Assembly (NCBI GenBank): GCA_029876055.1
Contig: CM056875.1
Location: forward strand, 4,551,001-4,615,000
DNA: 64,000 bases
Origin: Madurella fahalii
Lineage: Eukaryota > Ascomycota > Sordariomycetes > Sordariales
Reading direction: 5' to 3'
The first letter of the stretch is position 1; the number at the start of each line of letters is the position of its first letter. Below, in pieces: positions 24,854 to 34,474 of this stretch. The position numbers and the translations under genes are program-made. The notes under the pieces were generated by a model. It saw only the letters and a program-made list of their open reading frames with translations, was not told the origin of the DNA and did no database searches.

Positions 24854-25547
24854 ATGCTGAAAATATGGTCCATGGTATGGCGCTCGGGTTTGCAGTGCGC
24901 GCGGCGCGAGAAGGAGGGGCTGCTGACGGGTTGGGCAGAAAAAAGAACAGCAGAAGGCTGAGAATGCGGATAGCGCGGCAACGGGCGGGAAGAAGAAGAA
25001 GGTGACGGCGGCGCAATTACGGGTGCAGAAGGGTAAGTGTTCTTCTTTAGCGGCTGGTTGGCCTCAACTCCCCAACTGACTTGTGTGTGTCCTGCCCGAG
25101 CTAGATCTCTCCGAGCTTTCCCTCGGCTCTACGATGAGCACCGAGTTTCCAGACCCCGATAACATTCTCAGCTTCATCCTCTACATCGAGCCGGACGAGG
25201 GCATGTACAAGGGCGGCCGGTTCAGCTTCACCTTCAACATCACGCCCAGCTTCCCGCACGAGCCGCCCAAGGTGCAGTGCCGTGAGAAGATTTACCACCC
25301 CAACATCGACCTGGAGGGCAAGGTGTGCCTCAACATTTTGCGTGAGGACTGGAAGCCGGTGCTCAACCTGAACGCCGTTATTGTCGGGCTGCAGTTCCTG
25401 TTTCTGGAACCCAACGCGAGCGATCCGCTGAACAAGGAGGCCGCGGACGATCTGCGGAATAACAGGGAGGGCTTTAAGCGGAACGTGAGGCAGGCTATGG
25501 CGGGAGGGAACGTTAGGGGAGAGACTTATGAGAGGGTGCTAGTCTAA
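24854..25547 (+). CDS. ubc12: NEDD8-conjugating enzyme UBC12
   Basis: Three exons in phase, 24854-24874, 24939-25032 and 25105-25547, give 185 residues. The first exon codes only MLKIWSM; this start is chosen because Ubc12 proteins begin with that hydrophobic anchor, which inserts into the NEDD8 E1 (UBA3/APPBP1). A Lys-rich linker follows, then the UBC fold. The active site is HPNIDLEGKVCL with catalytic Cys113, preceded by the PxxP turn (EPPKVQC). It takes NEDD8/Rub1 from E1 and passes it to cullins with DCN1 and Rbx1, activating SCF ligases. CSN3, from the complex that removes NEDD8 from cullins, is encoded 24 kb downstream. Confidence 0.96.
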
Positions 25548-26376
25548 GGAGGCTTTCGTGGGGGACGCTAGAGGCGGACGAGTACTAGGAAGATACGTTA
25601 GGTACTGAGCGTACCGGATGGGTAAAGGGTGGATCATATTTATGGCCGTATCAAAAGAGGCTGGGAGGGGTCTGGGCATGGAATCGACATAGATCCAGGT
25701 ACCGTGGGGCGTTCACGATGGCTGCCACGAAACGAATCGGGGTTTTACATCCTAGAGTATTTATGTTCCTTTGGCTGGTTCTGCTCTCACTCTGAAGGGG
25801 TCGGCCGCTCTGTGGGCATAGATGTGAATGCAGCATTCCAGGCTGGCCCACAGGGAAACCTGCGTCGTCCCGATCCAGGAGAGTAGGTGCACCGATGACT
25901 CAGCCGCTCGGTGCGATGTCCCTGGCGGTGCATTCCCGCTCCGATGGGCTGGCGGAGTTGAATTCCCCAGTCCGCTCCACCTCCATCGAGGCTGGCCCAG
26001 ATTCCGTTGCTTGTGAAGTTGCAAGGGACGCCTCGAGCCAAGCCAAGTGGTTGCTTCGAGGCCCCGCAACTCCCGTCTTGCACCTTCAAAGAGCTTGGGT
26101 CCTCCGTAGCCACGCCGCCCCAGATTCACCCTGTCCAATGAGAGGGCTAAAGACCACAGCAGCCCCACCGTTGTGGCCCACAAACCAGCCCTTCAGGGCC
26201 CCGAAGTCGGTGAGAGCTCGCCTGGCAACCACAGCAGAGGGTAAAAATTCTGACTCGCAAGCTCCGATGACTGCAGCCAGACGGAGACGGTGAGAAAGTC
26301 CATAAAGCTATTTTGACCCCCGTTGCCCACCGCTGCTGCCTTTCCCCAAACCAATCCCCACTCAATTCACATCACA
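25548..26376. promoter_or_regulatory. Promoter region of ketol-acid reductoisomerase gene
   Basis: A spacer of 829 bp following UBC12. It contains a perfect TGACTCA at 25896-25902 and a one-mismatch TGACTCG at about 26252. The last 60 bases are C/T/A-rich and directly precede the ATG. Confidence 0.5.
25896..25902 (+). promoter_or_regulatory. TGACTCA, candidate CPC1/Gcn4 site
   Basis: The perfect bZIP consensus TGACTCA lies 475 bp upstream of the ilv5 ATG in the context GATGACTCAG. In ascomycetes, branched-chain amino-acid genes are classic targets of cross-pathway (general amino-acid) control. A 7-mer can occur by chance, so this is a candidate only. Confidence 0.45.
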
Positions 26377-27859
26377 ATGGCCTCAAGAAGCTTTTCCAAG
26401 GCTCTGCGCTCCCCATTGGGCCGTCAATTTGCCTCGCCCGCCGTCCAGAGGCGCACTTTTGTCGCCGCTGCAGGCCTGGTGCGTGCTTCGGCCGTCGCTG
26501 CTTCTCGCGCTGCTGCTCCGGCCCCGGCCAAGCAGCAGGTGCGCGGCGTCAAGACGATTGACTTTGCTGGCTCAAAGGAGGACGTCTACGGTGAGCCCGG
26601 ACTTCCATTGCGTCAGGCTCGCACGGGTTGCTGATGGTGGTGTTTTGATCGCAGAGCGCGCCGACTGGCCCAACGAGAAGCTCCTGGTGAGTCACATCTT
26701 GTCATTTGCAGCTGAATGGGATGCTCTGCTAAACTCTGCCCCCTTCACGACAGGAGTACTTCAAGAACGACACTTTTGCCCTCATCGGCTATGGCTCCCA
26801 AGGCCACGGTCAGGGCCTCAACCTCCGTGACAACGGCCTTAACGTCATCATCGGCGTCCGCAAGAACGGCAAGTCGTGGCAGGATGCCGTCCAGGACGGC
26901 TGGGTGCCCGGCAAGAACCTCTTCGAGGTTGACGAGGCCATCTCGCGCGGTACCATCGTCATGAATCTGCTCAGTGATGCCGCCCAGAGCGAGACGTGGC
27001 CCGCCATCAAGCCCCAGATTACCAAGGGCAAGGTATGTTTTACGCGGACAGGAGGGACCCCGGAGGATGGGGATCCAGACGCTGACGGGAAATGCCAGAC
27101 GCTCTACTTCTCCCACGGCTTCTCGCCCGTGTTCAAGGACCTGACCAAGGTCGAGGTCCCCTCCGACGTTGATGTCATCCTCGTCGCCCCCAAGGGCTCG
27201 GGCCGCACCGTGCGCTCGCTATTCCGCGAGGGCCGCGGCATCAACTCGTCGTTTGCTGTCTACCAGGACGTGACGGGCAAGGCCAAGGAGAAGGCCATCG
27301 CCATGGGTGTCGCCATTGGCAGCGGCTACCTGTACGAGACGACGTTCGAGAAGGAGGTCTACTCCGACCTGTACGGCGAGCGCGGCTGCCTGATGGGCGG
27401 CATCCACGGCATGTTCCTCGCCCAGTACGAGGTGCTCCGCGAGCGCGGCCACAGCCCCAGCGAAGCCTTCAACGAGACGGTCGAGGAGGCCACTCAGTCT
27501 CTGTACCCCCTCATCGGCGCCAACGGCATGGACTGGATGTTCGAGGCCTGCTCGACCACTGCCCGCCGCGGTGCCATCGACTGGACCCCGCGGTTCAAGG
27601 ACGCGCTCAAGCCCGTGTTCAACCAGCTGTATGATTCTGTCAAGACGGGCGAGGAGACCAAGCGCTCGCTCGAGTACAACTCGCAGCCCGACTACCGCCA
27701 GAGGTACGAGGCCGAGATGGAGGAGATCCGCAACCTGGAGATCTGGCGTGCGGGCAAGTCGGTTCGGTAAGTTACGGACTTGGATCATTTCACCTTGACA
27801 CTCTGTCAAGTTTGCTGACCGATTCTACTAGTGCTCTGCGGCCCGAGAACCAGAAGTAA
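26377..27859 (+). CDS. ilv5: Ketol-acid reductoisomerase, mitochondrial
   Basis: Five exons in phase (26377-26590, 26655-26686, 26754-27032, 27099-27766, 27832-27859) give 406 residues. The enzyme isomerises and reduces acetolactate or acetohydroxybutyrate with NADPH and Mg2+, the second step of valine, leucine and isoleucine synthesis. The first 50 residues are an Arg/Ser/Ala-rich mitochondrial presequence containing QRRTF. The Rossmann motif is IGYGSQGHGQGLNLRDNG. The C-terminal knotted domain shows the metal-binding acidic residues in ETTFEKEVYSDLYGERG and the segment VEEATQSLYPLIGANGMDWMFEACS. The last intron splits an Arg codon and leaves a nine-residue final exon, RALRPENQK with its split first codon. 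Confidence 0.97.
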
Positions 27860-28110
27860 GGCGGAGGCGTTGGTGGGATGGTGATTTTCTTGCTCGGGGA
27901 ACAGTTTGATACTCTGCATTATGGGAACGGTTGGGCAGTCCGAGGCGACGCCCGACGGGACGGGGATACCCGGGCAAAGGGGATCAAAAGCCTTGATACG
28001 CATTGCGGTTTCTTTAATATTGACGTTTCAGCTGTAAACTCTGTACATATAGTCTCAAGCTGATGGGTCTGGTGGTTATCGATTTGGGTGCACACGCATA
28101 TCCCCTTGCG

Positions 28111-29419
28111 TCAAGCGAAGAGGCTCCCCAGCGCATTCAAGTCGACATTCCCACCGCTAAACACGACGCCCAGGTCCCACCCTTTCTCTCCCCCTTCCTG
28201 CTCAACCATGGTCCGGAAATCCTCATTGTACAGCGCCACCGCCAGCCCGACCACGGCGCTCGGCTCCACGACGATCTTCATGCGCTCCCACACGAGCCTC
28301 AGCGCTTTCCTGATGTCGTCCTCGCTGACGCTGTACATGCCCCGCACTAACTTGCGCTCGTAGATGATGCTCCACGGGATCTCCCCGACGGGCGTCCGCA
28401 GCCCGTCGGCTATCGTGGTCGTCTTGACCGCCTCGACCCGCTTGCCCGCGTAGAACCCACGCTTGCCGTCGTCGGCCCCTTCGAAGCTCGGCTCGGCACC
28501 AAAGACTGAGATCCCCGTCCCCTCGCACGCCAGCGCCGTCCCGGACAGCAGACCGCCCCCGCCGCACGGCGTGATGATCCCCTTCAGCGTGACTGCCCCC
28601 TTGTCGTCATCGGCGGCGCCGGCGCTGGTGGCGGCGAGTTGCGATTGGAGCTCCAGCGCCGCCGTCCCCTGCCCCAGGATGATGTCCGGGTGGTTGTACG
28701 GCGGCACGAAGCGCGCCCCCGTCGCGGCGATCACCTGCGCCGTGGCGGCCTCGCGCTCCGGGTGGGTCGGCCCCGAGAAGGTGAGGCTCGCGCGGTAGGT
28801 GTCGCGGACGGCGGCGAGTTTGGGGGGCGACGAGTTGGACGGCGAGACGATGTGGCAGGGTATCGAGGAGGTGAGGGAGGCGAGGGAGAGGGCTTGGGCG
28901 TGGTTGCCTTTTTTTTATTGTCAGTTTATTTATTTATTTATATATTTAGTTATTTATTGGTTATGTTTTATTCGGAGGGTGGTGGGTGTTAGTTTGGCTG
29001 GTTCGGGGAGAGTAAAAGGGGGGTTGGTTAGGAGTAGACGGGATCCATGTAAGTCGGTGGAAGGTATTCTGGGACTCACCCGAGCTGTGCGTCACCACGC
29101 CCTTCTCGCGCCCGCCGTTCTCGGCCCACCCGGGTTCTTGCTTCAGCCGCTCGATGGCGTGGAATGCGCCGCGCGCTTTGAACGCGCCGACTTTTTGAAA
29201 GTTTTCGCACTTGAACCAGAACCTGAGAACGGGCTTGGCCGGGGTGCGGCCGGCCCATTCGGTGCCCTCAAGCTCGGCGGCTGTCCGCGGCGTCGATGCC
29301 AGCCGGTCCAGTGTCGCGTTGGTCAGCACCGGCGTCTGGTGGATGTACGGCTTGATCAGCTTCAGCGCCGCCTGCACCGACGCGCGGGTGAGTGGGGGCG
29401 CCGTGGACGGGTCGGCCAT
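28111..29419 (-). CDS. PLP-dependent serine/threonine dehydratase-like enzyme (fold type II)
   Basis: Two exons on the minus strand, 29419-29080 and 28907-28111, with an AT-rich 172-nt intron; 378 residues. The PLP Schiff-base Lys is in VGAFKARGAFHA, the Asn contact in SSGNHAQALSLA is rebuilt exactly at the splice junction, and the phosphate-binding glycine loop is PCGGGGLLSG. These mark the serine racemase / threonine ammonia-lyase / 3-hydroxyaspartate dehydratase (yeast Sry1) group. It lacks the C-terminal ACT domains of biosynthetic threonine deaminase, so a catabolic or detoxifying role is likelier. The ATG at 29419 is preferred to longer in-frame extensions, which are Pro/Arg-rich and UTR-like. 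It converges with ilv5 (251 bp apart) and diverges from the dioxygenase gene. Confidence 0.9.
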
Positions 29420-29784
29420 ATTGCGGGGTGCGGGTCGGGTGCGGGTGCGGGCGCGGGTGCGGTGCCGGGTTCGGAGCGGATTCGGGATTGCTGGAGCGGA
29501 ATCGGACCCCAATGGGCTCGTAGTGCAATTTCTGGGAAATGGGAGAGTAGGCGAGGTTAAATAGTGGATGGAGCCCTGTGAATTAGAGGAGGAAATATGA
29601 TCTGGTGGATTCGGATTCATCCACATATCCACCCAAATCTGGGCAATGCCGCCTTCCGCCCTGTGATGCACAAGCGGAAGCCGATAACGGAAGGTGATAG
29701 TAGTTGGAGAAGTAAGCTCTCCTCCTGGTTGCACCGGGCTCCGCAGGGGAAGAGAGCCGCGGTTGACGTTAGTTACTTTTAACT

Positions 29785-29791
29785 TGACTCA
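29785..29791. promoter_or_regulatory. TGACTCA, candidate CPC1/Gcn4 site
   Basis: TTGACTCATTAG matches the Gcn4/CPC1 consensus well, including the trailing ATT. It is 366 bp upstream of the dehydratase ATG and 923 bp upstream of the dioxygenase ATG. Confidence 0.45.
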
Positions 29792-30055
29792 TTAGCACTG
29801 CCTCCTGCTCGCTAATCTAGCAGGTCTGAAAAGGGGCATATTCGAGGAGCGTTGTCAACGAGGACGTGGACGGTGTTTCCCGCTTGAAAGAGGGTGTTAA
29901 CCAGTTGGCCCAGATTCGCGGAAATGCAGGTGAGCCCCTGACTAGGCATACTTGGTCCGGGTGTGGAGAGCGTCAACTGACTAGAAGTTAGCTACTTGGC
30001 AAGTGATGGCATCCGACCAAGCGCTGACCGTTCCACCCGGACCACCCGGTCTGGA

Positions 30056-30075
30056 GGCCGGAATCCATTCCGGCC
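30056..30075. promoter_or_regulatory. Palindrome GGCCGGAATCCATTCCGGCC, distal copy
   Basis: A palindrome of 20 bp, perfect except for the central two bases. It contains CGG-N8-CCG, an inverted repeat of the half-site used by Zn2Cys6 (Gal4-type) regulators. The second copy is 499 bp downstream, nearer the dioxygenase start. Confidence 0.5.
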
Positions 30076-30554
30076 ACTTGGCTCGGCGTCCACCTCTCGA
30101 GGCCGGCTGAGGCCGGCTAAGGCCGGAGAAGAGTGGAGCCTTACCTAGATTCTATTACACCATCAACACTACAACCATGCTTCTGTGCCTCGTGCTATGA
30201 CCATGTCAATGCAGGCTTCGGTGAGAGCACCGCGTCTGTGTCCCAGTAGACGCTTTATTGTTGGCCATGCTTAAAGGTCCGTGTTCGGATGTGCTCTGCT
30301 AGGACCTACAGCTCATGACGTCTAGTACTGTGCGCTGCAAGCCAAAAGCTGTGATGGCTCTTGCGAGTCTCTTCAGATTGAGCGCTCAAGGGTCCTTCTG
30401 TCTTCTTTGTTGCCCAGCGCAATGGCCGAGGGAGGTAGCTTGCACCAGCTGCCTCATCCTGCTTATCCCATGACAAAGAGAAACTCGTCGACCCGGGACC
30501 AGGGGATGGACGACGATCGGCTCGTTGGATCACTTCCAAAGAGGGAGGGGATGA

Positions 30555-30574
30555 GGCCGGAATAGATTCCGGCC
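30555..30574. promoter_or_regulatory. Palindrome GGCCGGAATAGATTCCGGCC, proximal copy
   Basis: This copy shares 18 of 20 bases with the distal one and differs only in the two central bases. The flanks also match (GAGGCC before, GGCCAC after). It lies 140 bp upstream of the dioxygenase ATG, a normal distance for an activator site. Confidence 0.55.
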
Positions 30575-30713
30575 ACAGTCTATATTGCCGGCCACCGAAT
30601 CTCGAATTCTCGTCTTGCTCAGCTCGCAGCACACACAACCAGCAACTCGGCAGACCATCAAGCAAGCAAACATATCTTCGTCTCAACCCAACCACCTATC
30701 TGCGATCGCCATC

Positions 30714-32215
30714 ATGGGCTCCCTCGGTGAACCAACCGCCTCTTTCCATGTCCTGGACGACCCTCGCCCTGACGATACGTCCCTGCCCGCCTTCATGGTG
30801 TCAACCACCAGGGGTTTCCTCCCCAGGATGGACCCCATCGTGACCCTGCCCCCCGAGTTTGACCAGCTCGAGTCCATCCTGCAGCGCATGCCCGTCAAGA
30901 CGCTGTCGGGCGAGCCGGGCCTCCTCGCCCACGGGAAGCTGGGCGACACAGTTACCAGCGAGCTGCCAGACCTAACCGAGCACATCGACAAGTACCAGCA
31001 CAACCTACCTCTAATGAATGCCCTTTACCGGGACTATTCCTTCCTCGCCTCGGCGTACCTTCTTGAGCCGTGCCATGAACGGTTCGTCAAAGGCGAAGAG
31101 TACGGCCTGGGAAGGGATGTTCTGCCGGCGAATATTGCACGCCCGATCGCGCGGTGTGCTGCAATGTACGCTCATCCTCCCCTCTATTTCCCTACCGAAC
31201 CCAAACTAAACCCCGTTAAAGCTGTGAATTCCAACCCTTCATGGAATACGCCGGCTCCTACGCCCTCTTCAATTATCGCCTAGCCGACCCCGCCCTCGGA
31301 CTCGACTACTCCAACCTCCGCCTCATCCGCGCCTTCGAGCACGGCCTGGACCCCTCCTCCTCCGAAGCGGGCTTCGTACTAGTGCACATCGAGATGGTCA
31401 AGCACTCGGGCCCGCTCGTCGCGGGCGCCGTGGGCTGCCTCAAAGCCGCCGGCGCCGGCCCTCACCCGCCTCCCTCCCGCGCCGACCTCAACGCCGCCCT
31501 CTCAACCGTCCTGACCGCCCTCCGCAAGATCAACGCCACCATGGAGACCATGTGGGCGCGCTCCCGCCCCACGTCGTACACCTCGTTCCGGACCTTCATC
31601 TTCGGCATCACGTCGCAGAGCATGTTCCCCAGGGGCGTCGTCTACGAGGGCGTGTCGGACGGCAAGCCCGTCGACTTCCGCGGCGAGAGCGGTGCCAACG
31701 ACTCCATGATCCCCCTCGTGGACAACCTGTTCGCCATCCCCATGCCCGACACGCCGCTGACGGAGATCCTGAAGGACTTTAGGCGGTACCGGCCGAGCAA
31801 CCACCGGGGGTTTCTCGAGTGGGTCAAGCTGGAGGGGGAGAGGGTGGGGTTGAAGGACTGGGCGCTGGGGGTGGAGGGGGAGCAGGGCGAGGTGGGAGAG
31901 ACCCGGGCGCTGTGGATCAAGGTGCTGGACCAGGTGAGGGATTTCAGGTGGCGGCATTGGTGCTTTGCGCGCGAGTACATCCTCAAGCGGACGAGCCACC
32001 CGACGGCCACCGGGGGTAGCCCGATCGTGACGTGGTTGCCGAACCAGCTGCAGGCGGTCATGGACGAGATGGTGAGGTTGTATGAGGCCGTTGGGCGGGA
32101 TCTGGGGAAGGAGTGCGAGGAGATTATGGATCTGGTGGGGAGGCAGAAGGAGATGTTGGAGAAGGAGGTGAGGAAGTTCTGTGAAGAGCGGGGGATTAAG
32201 GGGACAACGGCGTGA
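30714..32215 (+). CDS. Indoleamine 2,3-dioxygenase (BNA2-type)
   Basis: Two exons, 30714-31165 and 31222-32215, join in phase (AT|C) to give 481 residues, within the usual range for fungal IDO. This haem enzyme opens the indole ring of L-tryptophan to N-formylkynurenine, the first step of the kynurenine route to NAD. Recognisable blocks are DYSFLASAYLLEP, FMEYAGSYALFNYRL, FRTFIFGITSQSMFPRGVVYEG and the C-terminal VRDFRWRHWCFAREYI, whose His is the expected proximal haem ligand, followed by a Gly/Ser-rich loop. ATG at 30714 (MGSLGEPT) is preferred because the region upstream is leader-like. Ascomycetes often have several IDO paralogues, and this one need not be the NAD-pathway copy. Two palindromic elements sit in its promoter. 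Confidence 0.93.
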
Positions 32216-32379
32216 TGGGACGTTAGTCATTATTGCCTTTTGATGGCTGGGCCGTGTAGTATAGCCCCTGGTCTATGATATGGTAGTAAACTCCGCCGGA
32301 ATGCAGCAAACTCTACTCAGACAATGCAGATCCAACAAACAACCTACCGCTATGCTTGTTCCATTCCTTCCTCTTATCG

Positions 32380-33805
32380 TCATATCGAACAAAACAGCAA
32401 CAACAACCACCACCACCCCCCAACCCCCATCATCATCAAGCCAATCCACCAATTCCCACCCCTTACTCTAAACCCATCGTTCGAAGGCAACTCCTTCGCC
32501 ACCGTGGCCGTCCCCGCGATCGAGCAGCTCGCCGTCCCGCAGCTGTACCCCGTCGGACAGCACCCCGCCACGGGGCCAGCTTCCGTCCCGCACAGGAACC
32601 ACCCTTCCGCACACGTGCCGGCACCGGTGGTCTCCGGCGGCCCGCTCCCGGCGGGCACGACGACCGTCACCCCGTTCCCGTTGACCACCGTCGTCATCTC
32701 CGCCGGCGCCGCGCAGCTCGTCGTCTGGCAGTCCCGCCCTGTCTGGCAGCACCCACCCCCCACGCGGGCGTGGCAGGGGTAGAACCCCGTGGGGCAGAAG
32801 GTGGATGCCGGCGGCGGGGAATCGTCGGGGGAGGAGGTGGGGCGGAAGGGGGCGCCCGCTCCGGAGTCGGTGCGGGTCCGTGTTACCGTGCTGGTGATGG
32901 GCTGCGGGGTGGACGAGGGGGTGATGGTGATGACGACCGTGACGATGACGGTGGAGGGGGTGGGGCCCGGGATGGTGGTTGTCGAGGTTGTTGTTATGGT
33001 TGTTAAGGGTGGTGGAGGGGGACGGGACGAAGGCGATGGGGATGGGGAGGGCGGGGGGCGGATGCCTGTTGAATGAAGGGGATGGGGTCAGTTATCGTGG
33101 GTTGGAGAGGGAAGGGGGAAAGGGGGAGAACGTACAGCCTACGCCCGCGCAAATAAACCCCGGTATGCAGCACCCGCCGCCAATCTCGCTCGCGCACGCT
33201 GTGCTCCCGTCGGCACAGCCAGACACGCCCCCTCCGCACGTCACGCCCTGCGGACAACACCCGACCGGCCCAAGCCCCGTGTCGGGCACCTCGACGCACC
33301 TCTCGCCTTCTTGGCAACAGCTGTTGGGGTAGCCGATCGAGGAGCAGCTGGCCGTCCCGCTAGGGCAGGACCATTGGCGCCTCTCAAGGAATGCGAGGGC
33401 CGAGGCTGCGCGGCGAAAGAGGGCCCAGGCCGAATCCGAGTCCGAGGCCGAGTCTGCCGCTGCCTGGTGTTCGTCTTGTTCTTCGCGGCCGGAGACTACG
33501 ACGAATGGCGGGCGGAGGGCTAGCTCGGCCGACGAATTGGCGGCTAGGCGAAGCGAGTCGTCTTCTTCGTATGCGGTGCGCGCTGCTATTGCGGCGAATG
33601 GTTTCGCTGGTGCTGAGCGGAAGACGTCGTCGTCGTCGGAGAAGGCGCAGTACGAGTGGTGGAATTTAGCGCCTTGGTCCGGGGGCATCTTTCGAATTGC
33701 CGTAGGAAGAAGGTGAGGTTTGGGTTGCGACCTGGCTTGTGCGTGTGCGCGGGCATCGAGTTGCGCCGCGATGAGGAGCCATAGTGAAGGCGGTAGTGGG
33801 CGCAT
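32380..33805 (-). CDS. Cys-rich GPI-anchored cell-surface protein
   Basis: Two exons on the minus strand, 33805-33136 and 33065-32380, join within a Cys codon (T|GC); 451 residues. The N-terminus is a signal peptide (PPSLWLLIAAQ, cleavage probably after AHAQA). The mature protein has a charged region, a first cysteine block at about residues 145-224 with repeated CCPQG- and CCIPG-type pairs, a Pro/Ser/Thr-rich linker of about 85 residues likely to be O-mannosylated, and a second block (GGGCCQTGRDC, then AGCCPTGYSC). It ends with a hydrophobic tail (GVGGWWWLLLLFCSI) typical of GPI attachment, with possible omega sites in LPSNDG. The repeated CCP/CC spacing resembles fungal wall proteins of unknown function. 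It converges with the dioxygenase gene, the stops being 164 bp apart. Confidence 0.82.
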
Positions 33806-34474
33806 CTCGAGTTGGACTTGAATCGCATGAGCGCCCGTTGGGCGCAGTTGCTGTGGCGGGGCCGCAATTGGACAAGCAGCAAAGGACCCAGCTTGGGCCA
33901 GGTCAAATGGTTCCCAGAATCGGGAAACCTGAATTTCTTTTTTTTTTCAATCAGGGGCTGTCGACTGTCATCTGAGGAAGGTTTGCTGTCGAGTGTTGAC
34001 ATTGTCGAGATATGGATTGGATGAAAACAATGATGGCCGCAGCAGGCCGCACCCCTGTTTGCTTGGCGGAGCTGCTGGGAGGGTGCGGGGCTTGGCGGGG
34101 AGGGAAGCACTAGCACCGCCATTGGACATTGCAAGATGTTAAGCCTTGAACTCGGCATGGAATTCCATCTGCTTGGGATCCAAGCAAGAATAGAGGCTTA
34201 GAGGCCATGGACTCCGGTACATTGAGCAAGCATATCTGAACCGTGCAAGCGGACACAGTGCGGATCAGCGAGTTGATCCTTGTTGGACCCTGCATGCCAC
34301 GGCGGGACCAGAGCAACCACCCCGCTGGAACCGGGCATCCAACTGTTTACTCAGCCCCTGATCTTGTACCGCCCACGGGGTATCCTATCGTACATTGACA
34401 CTGTATCTGCCCAGTTCTATATGCCCATTATACTCGTACAGATTGAATACAAATCCCGCCGCTGTCGTGACCTA
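33806..34474. other. Spacer between GPI protein and MRM1 genes
   Basis: About 670 bp containing the promoter of the minus-strand GPI protein gene and the 3' region of MRM1. No gene recognised. Confidence 0.35.

Larger units (their letters stand above)
29420..30713. promoter_or_regulatory. Divergent promoter region, dehydratase / indoleamine dioxygenase
   Basis: About 1.3 kb with no gene. It contains a perfect TGACTCA (29785-29791) and two copies of a 20-bp GC-rich palindrome (30056-30075 and 30555-30574). A cluster of short GGCCGG repeats lies at 30098-30130. Confidence 0.5.

Noticed and set aside
28799..29560. 253-codon plus-strand ORF over the dehydratase gene
   Set aside because: It overlaps the coding exons and AT-rich intron of a well-supported PLP enzyme and has no domain.
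28961..29734. Upstream in-frame extension of the dehydratase to about 29734
   Set aside because: The added sequence is Arg/Thr/Pro-rich and UTR-like; the ATG at 29419 (MADPS) gives a normal-length enzyme.
32880..32930. Possible frameshift in the GPI protein linker
   Set aside because: On first reading the C-run seemed one base short. Recounting gives GGGGG on the plus strand (32917-32921), so the frame is intact through to the GPI tail.
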